64,000 bases of DNA from Larimichthys crocea. Its lineage: Eukaryota > Chordata > Actinopteri > Sciaenidae. The stretch lies in contig NC_040033.1 of the NCBI RefSeq assembly GCF_000972845.2, forward strand, positions 6,904,726-6,968,725. Reading direction: 5' to 3'. Below, one piece after another: positions 37,516 to 49,100 of this stretch (positions are counted from its first letter, which is position 1; each line of letters opens with the position of its first letter). A program made the position numbers and the translations under genes. The notes beneath the pieces were generated by a model that saw only the letters and a list, made by a program, of their open reading frames with translations, ran no database searches and was not told the origin of the DNA.

Positions 37516-40199
37516 TCATTGCATTGTCTATTTTTTGACCTCTTCCTTCCACCTTTAAAAGTTGTCACAGTGATGGTGTCAGCAAACAGCTGCTTCACAG
37601 CTCCAGCAGACACAGGATGACATTGTAAAGTGGATTTATTTCAGCTTTTTCGCTGAAAAACAGCCGCCTGCTGCAAATGAAACTGACCAGAGCAGCGAGA
37701 CTGAACCGAAACACTAAAAGCTGCAGCCATAAAACCATAACAATTAGCTGAAAGATGTTAAACTGTGCTGAAGAGCTGACAGGACCTTCAGAGATGGGTG
37801 GTAATCGTCTGTGGGTTTGTTCATTACAAGCGATGCAAGCCACTGATAATATAAAGGTGGTGACTGATGGGGATTTGTGCAGCTTTAAAGTCTCAAATAT
37901 CAATTGCAGTCGTGTTAGATTTGTAACAGCACTGAGACTGCATTGTTGTAATGCTTCAATTCCTGTAAATACAAATAAATAAAGAGGAATTAAAACTGTG
38001 TGGTGCATCACCCAAAGGAATCAAACATCTTTCCAGGAGAACTTCAAGCTGCTGATGCCTGTTGTATGAGCAAAACAGAAGATGTAGTCACTTGTTTTTA
38101 AGCTGCCCTAAACACTGGGAGCTTTTTTTGGGTGTTTTTTGACACCAGTGACCGGTCCAATCCAGCACCATTAGTGTTAGGGTGTGGCACTTTCTTGTCA
38201 AATCTGTGTCCAGAGCTGCTCAGGTTGCACCAGCTGCACAAAAGGTAAAGCCATGTTCTCACAGAAACACGGTAATTGTGGAGCTTTGACCCGGTGCACT
38301 TGTAATAACTGTATTTACCCTCATGAGACTCAGACTGGGACGGGAATAAAATATCCCCCAGGCTCCCAGAACCCAAACAAAAGCCTAAGATCTCATAGTA
38401 CACTCGAATACAAATCAGCCATTTACCCATTTCCTGGGAAATGTGATTACGACTGTTTTTTAAGTCCTCTAGTAGAGAAAAGCATGAGAATTTAAACTCA
38501 TACCCTCACGGGAAAAGGTGACGGTGGAGAGAGTGGTAAGGATGCATCACTATGCTGAGAGTATAATTAGATGCACCAACTCCAGACAGCTTAATGGGGT
38601 TTAATGTGAGAGGACAGTAGCCCAAAATATGCATGGTGTTTTGCCAAAGTGCTTAATGGTAATTAAATGCAACTTAGTAGGCTAAAGCAGAGCAACAGCC
38701 AAGCAAACTGAACTGTGGAAGTCTTGCTGTGTTTACTGACAAAATGCTGAGTCTGTTTATCTTCAGAGGGGAAGGTAAAATAAACATGAAGAGCCGGGAG
38801 GCCGTGAATGATTTTAAAAAAAACTGAGTATTATCCACGTCTTTTCCTTCCTTGTCTCCTGCATGACCAAGCAATTCTCTGCAGGAATGTGGAGACTCTT
38901 TCTCTGCTCGACTATTTGTGCACAAAACAACGCCGCTGTTGCCGCAAAAATGAGTTTACAATGAGTCTGTTTGACGTATTCCACTGAGGCGAAGGAAAAC
39001 AAATAAAAGCTGAGACTGTGATCACGCAGATAAGATGGATCTATCTGATGTGTTCAAGCACCGTGCGAGATTATAAGACAAAAAGGGAAAAGGCCAGGCC
39101 GGCTCTGGAATTTGAGAGCGCGCCGAACAAGGTCAGATTCACCGAGACAAATGTTTCAAATTCCTATTGTTTGTGTCCTTGAAGTGCTCAGATGGTTTGA
39201 TTTACATAGATTTAAGAATGTCTAGCAGAAGATAATCGCTTTGTCCCGCGTCTAGGCTTTACATCAAAGTCAAACGTCTCCTCAAATAACCTGCGGTGCA
39301 CATGGAGATGATATTGGTGAGTCAGCAGATGAGGCACATCCTTCCTCTCCATCCTGCCAGAGGGCATGTCCTGACATCTATTAGCCATGTGACAGATAAA
39401 CGGTTCTGGGACTATGGTTCCCATGCATAAAGTGATTTTTTATCAACCAGTAACTCATGACTGGTGACACAAAGAGGCCAAGTTCTCATTAGCTTCTGCT
39501 GTGCTAATGAAAAATGTGAGTTAACTTTTGCCCAAAGTGGCAGAGTTTCCGACAAACAAGTCTGAGCTTCTTAATATTTTAGATTTGGCTGGCATGTTAT
39601 TAGTTTCACCTGTGTCTGCTGTGGGAAAAAAGCTAAAGATAAACTTTAGTTTCAGTCCATATTTCTCCCCCCTCTGCGAGGGCCCGCCCCTACAGTTTGG
39701 GAACAAAATGCCAAAACAAACAAACCAAAAATAAACAGCAAATATTTTCTGGTTACAGTTCCACAAATGGGTTGGGTTGCCTGTATTTCTGTTTAGTAAA
39801 TACTGAGACCAGGATCGCCACTTAAGGAACAACAATGACTTCTTTGGGCTTTTGTTAGTTGTTATAGCCGTGTTTCATTATGTGGACACAATGTTATATT
39901 GTACTGCTTCATTAGAGTGACATGCTCCACTTTTATCTAGCACAACAGAAGCACAAAACAAAAACTTCAGATGGAGGCCATTGGGACGAAAACTGGAGCC
40001 TCTTGTTGGGAAACATGGCGAGATAGATTTCATCTAGTGTGCAAACCATTAGTCCATTAATGAATTGACCAAACTATAATTATTAAAACTAATTGCCTGT
40101 TATTTATTAAATGCCAACTACCCCTGCTTTGCAAATGTGAGATTTGCAATTTCTCTCTTTTATCATTTATAATCATTGTAAATTGCGGAGAAAACATAA

Positions 40200-41340
40200 T
40201 GAAGTGCCCTCAAGGGTGCCCTTACAGTGGACTAATCAGGTGAAGTGCCTTCTGAGTTGTCTTTTTCTAGTTTACAAAATGTCCTTTCAGTGGCCAAATG
40301 TGATAAAATACCCTGTAGGATGTTTTCCTGTGGACAAAACATTGTAAAGTACCCACTAGGATGCCCTTCCAGTGGAGAAAACATGATAAAGTATCATCTA
40401 AGATGACAAAACGTGGACAAAAAGTGGTAAAGTACCCTCTACGGTGCAATTTTAGCAGAGAAAACCCAATAAACTGCTTTCCAGTGGACTAATATTAGGT
40501 AAAGTGTCCTTTAAGGTGTGTTTCCTAGTGGCCAGAACCCAATAAATTACCCACTAGGATGCCCTTCCAGTAGATAATGTAGGTCAAATGCCCTCTAAAG
40601 TGCCTTTTCATTGGCCTCTTCCAGTGGAAAAAACATGATAAAGTACCCAGTAAGATATCCTACTAGAGGACAAATTGTGAAAGTGACCACTAGGATGCCC
40701 TTCCCGTGGAGAAAACACAATAAAGAATCATCTACGGTGCAAATTCAGCAGACAAAACCCAATAAACTGCTCTCCAGTGGACTAATTAGGTAAAGTGTCC
40801 TCTAGGGTGTGTTTTCTAGTGGCCAAAACCCAATAGGATGCCCTTCCAGTAGACAATTTAAGGTAAAATGCCCTCTAAGGTGCCTTTCCATTGGCCAAAG
40901 CACCATAAACTCTCTGGGATGCTCTTCCATTGGAGAAAACATGATAAAGTACCCAGTAAGACACCCTACTAGAGGACAAATTGTGATAAAGTAATCACTA
41001 GGATGTCCTTCCCGTGGAGAAAACATGATAAAAGTATCATCTAAGATGACAAAACCTGGACAAACGGTGCAATTTTAGCAGACAAACCCCAATAAACTGC
41101 TCTCGACAAACGGTGCAATTTTAGCAGACAAACCCCAATAAACTGCTCTCCAGTTGACTAATTAGGTAAAGTGTCCTCTAAGGTGTGGCCAGAACCCAAT
41201 AAAGTACCCACTAGGATGCCCTTCCAGTGGACAATTTAAGGTAAAATGTCCTCTAAGGTGCTTTTTCATTGGCCAAAGCACCATAAACTCTTTAGGATGC
41301 CCCTTCAGTGGAGAAAACATGACGACATACCCTCTGGGGT
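40200..41340. repeat. Degenerate minisatellite
   Basis: About 1.1 kb built from shuffled units of roughly 60 bases. Recurrent pieces are ACTAGGATGCCCTTCCAGT, GAGAAAACATGATAAAGTA, CAATAAACTGCTCTCCAGT, AATTTAAGGTAAAATG and TTCATTGGCCAAAGCACCAT. Units differ and are combined in several orders, so it is an old higher-order tandem repeat. No protein is implied by the frames across it. Confidence 0.9.
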
Positions 41341-42035
41341 GTTTAACCATAAACACATCCCAATTTTCTATCACATATCTGGTGGCCCTGAGACTGTCAC
41401 TGAAAATGAAAATGTCCCATTGACCTCTAGATTCTAGAAACTCTCCACTGGAGGAGAAATACATATTAATATCTTAATATAACATCCATATTCATGTTCA
41501 CCTTGAGACAGCTGACCTGATAGGACAAAAGCCATGCTGCTGCTGTGGGCAATGAATGAATTATGGATGAATGAATGAGTGAGGCTGACCACATTTGCTT
41601 TGTTTGGTTATTAAAAAGACACAACAGGCATTTATCTGTGCTGAGGCAACTCTTCATCACATGTCCACACTGCTGCTGGAGGAGTGACCGCTAGCTTGCT
41701 GCTAGGATGAGGAACTCCTCTGAACATTATCGCCCGACTTTAAAAAAAAAAAAAAAAAAAGAAAAGACACGACTAAACTGTCAGGTCCGCGAGCACAGGT
41801 ACAATTTATCACCTGGTTTAAAAAAAGCCGAGGAACAAAGCGAAGTCCTCCGAGCAGCAGCAGCGGACACTTTGCGTGCATGTGTGGCACTTACACGAGC
41901 TGTCAGCGTCTCTCCACAGGGAGACAAGTCAGGACCTTCAAAATAAAACGCGTTTTGTTTTTAAAAAAAATCCTCCTGAAGCTTAAAACCTCGCACAGAT
42001 TCAGGATTATTTACTCACCGGTGCCTGGTACTCAC

Positions 42036-42120
42036 CTCAAACTCCTCACCTCTCTCTCAATGACTCGCTCAGCCGGCGTCAAGGCGTTAAAATAAAAAAA
42101 CGACGCACTTCTGGTCTAGA
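42036..42120 (-). promoter_or_regulatory. Candidate non-coding first exon and promoter of slc4a2
   Basis: On the minus strand a CpG-containing stretch ends with two strong donors, GAG|GTGAGT at 42035/42036 and CCG|GTGAGT at 42018/42019. It is the best 5' exon candidate I see upstream of the AE2a exon, which needs such an exon because it has its own acceptor. The upstream limit and the transcription start are unknown. Confidence is low because only the donors and base composition support it. Confidence 0.3.
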
Positions 42121-42572
42121 TTTCAAAATAAAAACGACAAAAACATGACTTTATGCGTTAATGTACGTTCACCACGACGACAACATCAACATGTTATATT
42201 AAAAAAAAATGACATAGTAATATTTAAAAGACACCCGAAACATAACATTAAAATATAATGCATAACCTGAAAGTTTATTATTTTATTTTGAAACGTTTAA
42301 TGCGCTTTAATTTCTGGTAACTTGTCGAGAGAAATTGTTGCGCCTGCGTAAATGATGAATCATATTTCTGATGAAAGCATGACGGGGGTGTTCCGTTATG
42401 ATGCTTGTGAGCTATGACGACATATTAACAGGAAAAACACATTAAATATATTAATTAAACATTTTAAGTTTCTTTGGCAGTGATGTCATTACGCAGTGAC
42501 GTACTGAAAACATGATTTGACAGAAATTGTAGTGCACGAGGATTAATTTACAGAAGTAAGTAGCTATTAAAA

Positions 42573-43145
42573 GCTGTGTGATGAGCTGGTGACTTGTCCA
42601 GGTTGTACAACACCTGTTACCCAATGCCAACTGGGATTGGCTCCAGCCAGGGCCGTTTCCAGCCTTTTGGGGGCCCTATGCAAGATGCTATTTGGGGAGA
42701 GATTCCCAACCTTTTCAGATGATCTGTGACCATGCAACAGTCTGTTACATTTTAATACTGACATCTCAGGTGGTCAGAAACATTGACATGTAACACCGCA
42801 ACCCCTGATTGTGGCATGTGTAACCACAAGTCTGACAGAAATCAGCAAAAGCTAAAAAATTCAAGAAAAAAAAATCTATTTTAATGTGCAAACAATAAAA
42901 ACAAACCAACAATAAGAATAATAGTTATGTTGTAGTTTAAAAGGGACAATATGTAACTGGACAACATGATCGCACGACTTTGTGTTCATAATCTGTATGA
43001 TGTCTTATGTTTCCATTAAATAATTAAAGACAGGTATTTTTAAATTCTCCCAAAAATCAATGAGGCTGAACTTGCAGCTCGGGGGAGCTCCAGGCTCCAG
43101 CTATCCATGAGCCTGATGAGTGGTTACAGAAAATGGATGGATGTT
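42573..43145 (+). mobile_element. RTE-like LINE 3' end interrupted by a later insertion
   Basis: The left part (GTGACTTGTCCAGGTTGTAC, CAACTGGGATTGGCTCCAGC) and the right part (GTGGTTACAGAAAATGGATG) match consecutive pieces of the familiar 3' end of fish RTE-type LINEs. They are separated by about 446 bases starting CAGGGCCGTTTCC at 42648. GGCTCCAGC occurs on both sides (42639-42647 and 43093-43101) and looks like the target duplication of the inserted element. Confidence 0.7.
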
Positions 43146-43559
43146 GCAAAGCTCACAGTTTACTCTACTAACTGTTAGTGTGCCATCATTATTATCAATC
43201 ATATCACAAAACAAGTCATGACAATCTAACATTTTATTGACAAAGGCATCAATTTAGTACCTGCTATGAAGTTTTGATTGTATCACACAATCTTCAGCAG
43301 ATGATTTTTCTCCTGTCGTCAAGTAAAAAAAAAAAAAAATTAAACTTTCAACATGCCTGAGAAATTCTGAAGAACTGAGGATTTACTCATTAAGACGATG
43401 TGATCAATTGTTTTGTCAAAGTCAAGAATGAACTTTCAGTTTTGACAATAAATAATTATTGCAGCTTGTTTGTGGGGTTGACAACCAAAGGCCCACAAAA
43501 ATCTCCAGGCTTACTACATATCAGCTGGTTTCAACATGCACTAATAAAGCACAGTGTCC

Positions 43560-43985
43560 ACTGACATCAAGTGTGTAGCATTTAGTGGCATCTAGTGGTT
43601 TAGTTGTAGACTGCAACCAAGCAGCAATCTCTGTTGCTGTAAAGTAAAACCAGTGCAGAAGTGCCAAAAACTGCAGTTCCTCAAACATCCACTTGAGGCT
43701 GGCTACAGAATGAGTGTCCAAAATGTCCAACTTCACAGCAGAAGTAAACATGTTTACAGTCTGGTACAAAAAACAGTTTTGGTCTCTGTAGCTAATTTCC
43801 CCATTCATGACAAATGTACTGAGGGTGAATTTATATACAACTCACCTGTTCAAATTATATTAAGGCTTAAAGTTATGCAGAATTAACAGCATGGACGCTC
43901 TAATTGACAGGTAGGTGCTGTTACAGGCATCATTCAGCCTGCCTGAGGTTCACAGATGATCCACGTCTTTGCCAGTTTTTAGATT
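43560..43985 (+). repeat. Dispersed repeat family A, copy 5
   Basis: Begins with the outer segment GTGTGTAGCATTTAGTGGCA and then follows copy 1 closely (AAACATGTTTACAGTCTGGT, TTTTGGTCTCTGTAGCTAAT), continuing through TTAAAGTTATGCAGAATTAA. Confidence 0.85.
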
Positions 43986-44286
43986 AGCCAGGAGATGGCA
44001 GAAGAGGCAGGACTGCCAACATGGTTGCAGCCAGATGCTGTCAGTGGTTTCATTATAAATGCAATGCTTATATAGCAGACACGTTGACCCCCTTATGACC
44101 CAGCCTGCAGCTTTAGGTCTTCAGGTGGGTGCAAAGTTGAGGCTTAAATCCAAAGGCGACCATGTTTTTGCCATCAGGAATTTTGAATGCCCTGCCCGGG
44201 AAGATGAGGCTCGCAGAATCAGTGACTTCTTTTAAATCACTTCTTAAAGCACATCTTTATATGCTTGTTTCTATGTGATGTAGATT

Positions 44287-44309
44287 ATGTGTGTGTGTGT
44301 GTGTGTGTT
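44287..44309. repeat. (GT)n microsatellite
   Basis: About eleven GT units following ATTAT, with AT-rich DNA on both sides. Confidence 0.9.
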
Positions 44310-44819
44310 TCTACTTATTTATTCATTTATTTCTATCATTACTTTGTATTATTGTCTTATTTATAAATTGCTTTATATTGCCATTACCATGTTCTTAAAT
44401 CTTATCTTTATCTTGCTTTATTTGGCTCTCTGTTGCTGTTTTGCCTGTGTATCCTGTATGTGCTTCTCTGTCAACACTTTGTAAACTCTGTTTTAAACTG
44501 TGCAATATAGATAAAGTTATTAATATTATCATTATTATTACATATATATTTAGATAGTATAGCAATGCCACTGAAGGAAAATCTCTCAATTTATTTGAGT
44601 AAATCGTTTGTATCTTCCTTCAGTTGCTCAGAGGACGTCCATCTGTATTTGGTGTGCATGTGGAATATCACAACTGTCTGGATTAATTTAGATTAACTGA
44701 GTTTTATAAAGTTTTTACAGCCATAATTTGCCAATGACGGTGCAAAGGTCACATTAGTATGAAAAGAGTGACCTCTATTGGTGGCTCGGTCAAATTTTCA
44801 CCTGTTAAATATAATAATT

Positions 44820-44820
44820 T

Positions 44821-44864
<44 letters not shown>

Positions 44865-44866
44865 TG
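44820..44866. repeat. (CTTT)n microsatellite
   Basis: Twelve or so CTTT units between TAATTTT and GAGTCACATG. Confidence 0.95.
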
Positions 44867-44910
44867 AGTCACATGTTTAGTAGGTTCACTTTCACCCTCA
44901 GTCTAGTCGT

Positions 44911-45371
44911 ACAGGGTGTCCAGACTTCAGATTTGACAATGTGAAGATACCCAGGGGCCAATAACTAACATTTAAAAAATAAAAAATAAAATGTACATAC
45001 AAATGCTCTGTTCTATAACTATTGTATTTTATTTCATTGTCACAGTTCTATTTTATGTCACCAAATCTAAGACAGTTCTGTCTTTCTTTCACACCTGGAG
45101 TCAGATAACAAAGAATAAATTATGTGGAGCACGTTAAACTTGCATGACGGTGATACAAATCTTAAGATCATGTTCATTTTTAAACATGACTTATGCAAAA
45201 TCTGTTAAAAATCATTCATAAAGTAACATTCTGTGTCACATCTACAGACAGTCTTTATTCAGATGCTTCATTTTGCCAAACCATAAATAATATTTTATAA
45301 AAATGAAGCTTCGGGCCGCATGAAATCAGACCACGGGCCGTGATTCGCCCCCCGGGCCGTACTTTGCACAC
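44911..45371. mobile_element. hAT-like element next to the UBA-UBX-LRR gene
   Basis: The left end reads CAGGGTGTCCAGACTTC. The reverse complement of the right end reads CAGGCGTGTGCAAAGTACGG followed by a CGGCCCGGGG stretch, which is characteristic of hAT-type repeats. Internal sequence is AT-rich with no transposase frame. GTCTAGTC occurs shortly outside each end, but not directly at the ends, so the target duplication is uncertain. Confidence 0.55.
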
Positions 45372-45492
45372 GCCTGACTTGGAGACTTGTCTAGTCACGG
45401 ATGCTGTCTCGAGGCTGTGGTTGGGTTTCGCGTGTGTCAGTCACGCAGGAGCCGCCTCCGCGTGCAGACAGTCCGGGCCGAGCTCGGAGCTG

Positions 45493-45497
45493 ATTGG
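45493..45497 (-). promoter_or_regulatory. Inverted CCAAT box in the CpG-rich promoter of the UBA-UBX-LRR gene
   Basis: ATTGG within GAGCTGATTGGCTGCTCGG, a good NF-Y type context, 134 bases before the start codon at 45631. The surrounding 45.38-45.75 kb is clearly richer in CpG than its neighbours, as expected for a vertebrate promoter. Confidence 0.45.
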
Positions 45498-45630
45498 CTG
45501 CTCGGGGAGAGGTCAGTGCGGCTAGCAGCGGAGCAGACTGGCGCACCAGACCCCGACCAGGAAGTCAAAGCAAAGTTAATTAAAATCATCCTCGTTTTGA
45601 TTCCTCGCACACTGACGCAGAGACACCGGC

Positions 45631-46134
45631 ATGAGCTCCGCCGCCTCTCCGGTAAGCTGCACGTTACCGAGCCGCGCGTGACACCGCGCACGTTCATTAG
45701 CCGCAGCTAGCCGCGTTAGCTCAGAGCTTTAGCTGTTAGCCGCCGTGCTAATGTTGTTGTTGTTGTTTGTTTACAAATAACACAACAACAACAACACACT
45801 GACGGTCAGCTGGAGGTCACAGCTGCTGTCCGTCCAGCTGACTGAGACTGAGACTGGAAACTTAGTGAAGAGTTAAACAATGAAATAACATGTCAAGTTT
45901 TAGCTTGTAAACAGTTAATGCATCTATTAAAGCACCTTTAATTAACATTTTAATGGTAAATAACTCAACTGTCAGTCAGATATAACAGTAACAAATGGAG
46001 TTATAGCCCGTTTAAAATGATACATTAATGCACTAGTGTGTACTAGTATAGTTAGTTCACCTCCTGAGCACTGCCGAGGTGCCTTTGAGCAAGATACTGC
46101 TGTGTGTGGCTGCTCCAACAGTCTCTCCACATTT

Positions 46135-46177
<43 letters not shown>

Positions 46178-49100
46178 TTAATGCATGCACAAACTTGAGG
46201 CCTCAGTAAAGTCTCTATTCTGTTATTTCTATTGTCAGTTAATGCATCTGACAAGTTGCATATGCAGTAGATAGATGCATAAATAAATAAATAGGTTAGA
46301 GGACAGGGGGACTTAATTAATCCTAAATGGGAGGTTTTGTTTTTGCAGAAGCAAAATACAATTTAAAAAAAGTAAAATAGTTAAATAAATGTCTGAGTGT
46401 GCAGCCGTGTGCTCGCCTGCAATGTGATCTTCAGTTCAGGCACATGTTACCTCCTCCTAATGAATGACACCTGTATGCTCAGGTCAATCCAAACCTTTCT
46501 CGTCTGGTGGAACGTCCTACCAGTCCCTCTCTACCTTCACAAACCTCCTGAAGACCTCCAGCTCCTCAGAGAGGACCTCCTCTCCAACACTGCCAACAAC
46601 TAGACATGATAAATCTATCCCCCGTCTCTGCAACTGTCTAACATGTCCTTGTTGTGACCGTACCTTGATAGTTTCCCTTTTTTTTGTGAGTTGCTTCGGA
46701 TAAAAACTTCAGCTAAATGACTAAATGTCTTCTAATAAATGTCTTCTAATGGACCATAAGCAACTAAAATTAGTGTTTTTAACGCATCATAAGCAATAGC
46801 CTGATTAAAAACTAGTTAACCACGATAAAATCATTGATTATCTGTCGTCTGACCTCAGGACAGTGTGATGTAAACCGTATCCCAGCAGCCTGTTTATGCA
46901 GACACTGATAAAGGAAAAACAGCTTGTCTAAGCGTTGTTTACGTGGTGTTGCTGTGCTTGTTCTGCAGACTATTGGGGAGTTATTCCTCATCCTCAGTGA
47001 GATGGGTTTCACGGAGGAACAGATCCAGGCAGCTGTACAGGCCGGCCATTTTTCTGTTTCAGATGCAGCCGAGTGGTGAGTTGTCCCTGCTCTTACGGTT
47101 AGCATTCATTAAATGATAACATAAGACCACTCCTTTCAGTAAATTACCTCTGTGTGTGTGTCTCTCAGGCTCTTACAGGGTCAGTATCCACGGCACAGGT
47201 TGGTCAAGCAGTCGTCACAGCCAGCTGAGACAGCTTTCTCTGCTTTCAACCCACCCAAAGAGGCAGCGAGCACTTCAGAGACATCTCCTTCTGACAGCAG
47301 AGGTATAACAGCAAGCACAAGATCCCATTAAGTCAATCATTCTTTGTAATTATGTAAGATTTCAAAGGTTTATGGCGTAAGGTGAATTGTATGTGTTGCT
47401 ATTTCTTTTAAAAGCTTCCCCTTCGTTGGTGCTGAGGCCATCACAGTCGTGCACCCTGTCCCCAGAGCCACTACCAGTCGAGTCCCGCATCAAGCAAGAC
47501 AAGAGTGACTTTGAAGAGCAGCAGAGGCAGCGTGTGGCTCAGGAGGCCAGAGCAGAGAGAAGACAAAAGAAACAGGTTTGTTATCACCCAGAAGCAAATC
47601 TTTAAAGCCAAGTGTGTGATTTCTAATCTCAGAGCAGGACAGAACATCTTGTCTTATGTGTGTTTGTCTGCCAGGAGCGCGAGCTGGTATTAAAGCGAAT
47701 AGCTGAGGATCGGAGGAGCCTGCAGGAGAAGATAAAGACCAGCGGCACCACAGAGACGTCTCCTCCCAGTGGACAAGGGCAGAAGCTCGGAGGAAAGATT
47801 CAGACTAACGTGGACAACAACTGCGTCCTCATGGTGAAGCTATGAAGACATGTCTGTGCATGCATGTAGAAGATGTGGTCAAAGCACAGAGTTTAAATCT
47901 CACGTTCTTCTGCTGCAGATTCGGCTGCCGTCCGGTGAGTCCATGCGTGAGCGCTTCCCGGCCGACGCCCCTCTGCGCAGCGTCGTGGAGCACATCACCG
48001 GACGCCACCCTTCCCTCGCCTCCTTCTCCCTCCTCCAGGGTTTCCCGCGGAAACGCTTCGGGGAGGCGGAGCTTGCCTGTTCGCTGCGCTCTCTCGGCCT
48101 CACGCCCAACGCCGCGCTGTGTATTCAGACCACTCCTCCGGAGACGCCTCAGGACGTGCAGAGTCCTGCGGACCCGTCACCAACAGTGGGACAGAACGAG
48201 CCGCCTCCGTGCGATGAATCTCCTCAGCCACATATTCCTGTCCTGGAGGGGGCGGAAGGGCAGGACCTTGTTATACCTCCACCACTACCCAATCAGCTGT
48301 GGGAAGAGGCAGTGAATTACGCAGGGATACCTGGAGTCGGTCCTTCACTGTCTGGACCGTCTCACTTCTGGGGTAAGTATTGAACTAGCTCCACAAGTTT
48401 GAAGCAGATTTGCTGTTGTACCCTCTAAATATTTAATTCATCAAATCTTTTTGTGTATGTATGAACACAAATTATTTATAGAGTTGCAAAGTGAGAGGAG
48501 CTGCGGCTTCTGGAAGTATTTTTCTCCAACCTGAAGTTTCTTTAAATGATTTCATCACTGTTATCCAACACAGAAACATGGGACTCTCTCGGATGATGAA
48601 GGTTTATATTATGGTCGTTAATTTTTATTTTTTCGACCTTACATGAGAGAAGTCATGTTTTTACGATCAATCTGGCACGTCGGACTCCTCCGGACACTTA
48701 GATACCAATTAGCCTTGGCTGCTGTTGCCATGGAGAAGAGTCGGCCAATCAGCATCATAAATCAGAGCGATAGTAAATTCAAAATGCTTCGTTGTTGCCA
48801 CTGAGGAACAGAAACACATCTTTTGTTTTAGCTCGCCCTTCCTGACGCACTTTGCAGAATTTTAAGTTCAGTGATTGGATGTTTCTTGACAAAATGCACC
48901 CTGGGAGTCAGAGTTAACTTTTCATCTTACATTTTTATCAAAGAGCCACATATTCATGTCAATCCAAGCTGTAAAAATGCTCCAGCTGTGAATTACTTTA
49001 CACCGTGATGAACTGCTGTTCCTCCCAGGCAAACCTACTTTGCATGACATCAACATCCAAATTGAGTCCCTCTCTATTGCCCCTACCAGAGTCATGATCG

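Larger units (their letters stand above)
28342..41995. other. Gene-poor region upstream of the slc4a2 AE2a exon
   Basis: No exon with family similarity was found on either strand. Content seen: a (CA)n tract at 32838-32880, a dispersed repeat at about 33230-33690, copies of repeat family A, a GCTCT short tandem near 36057-36073, and a minisatellite at 40.2-41.34 kb. It is probably intron and upstream regulatory DNA of slc4a2. Confidence 0.5.

Noticed and set aside
37595..38011. 138-codon minus-strand frame with hydrophobic segments
   Set aside because: AT-rich sequence gives chance hydrophobic runs. No family features and no good start or splice context were seen.
40200..41340. Possible CRISPR array because of regularly recurring blocks
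   Set aside because: The units are degenerate, vary in order and have no unique spacers; the window is a vertebrate genome.
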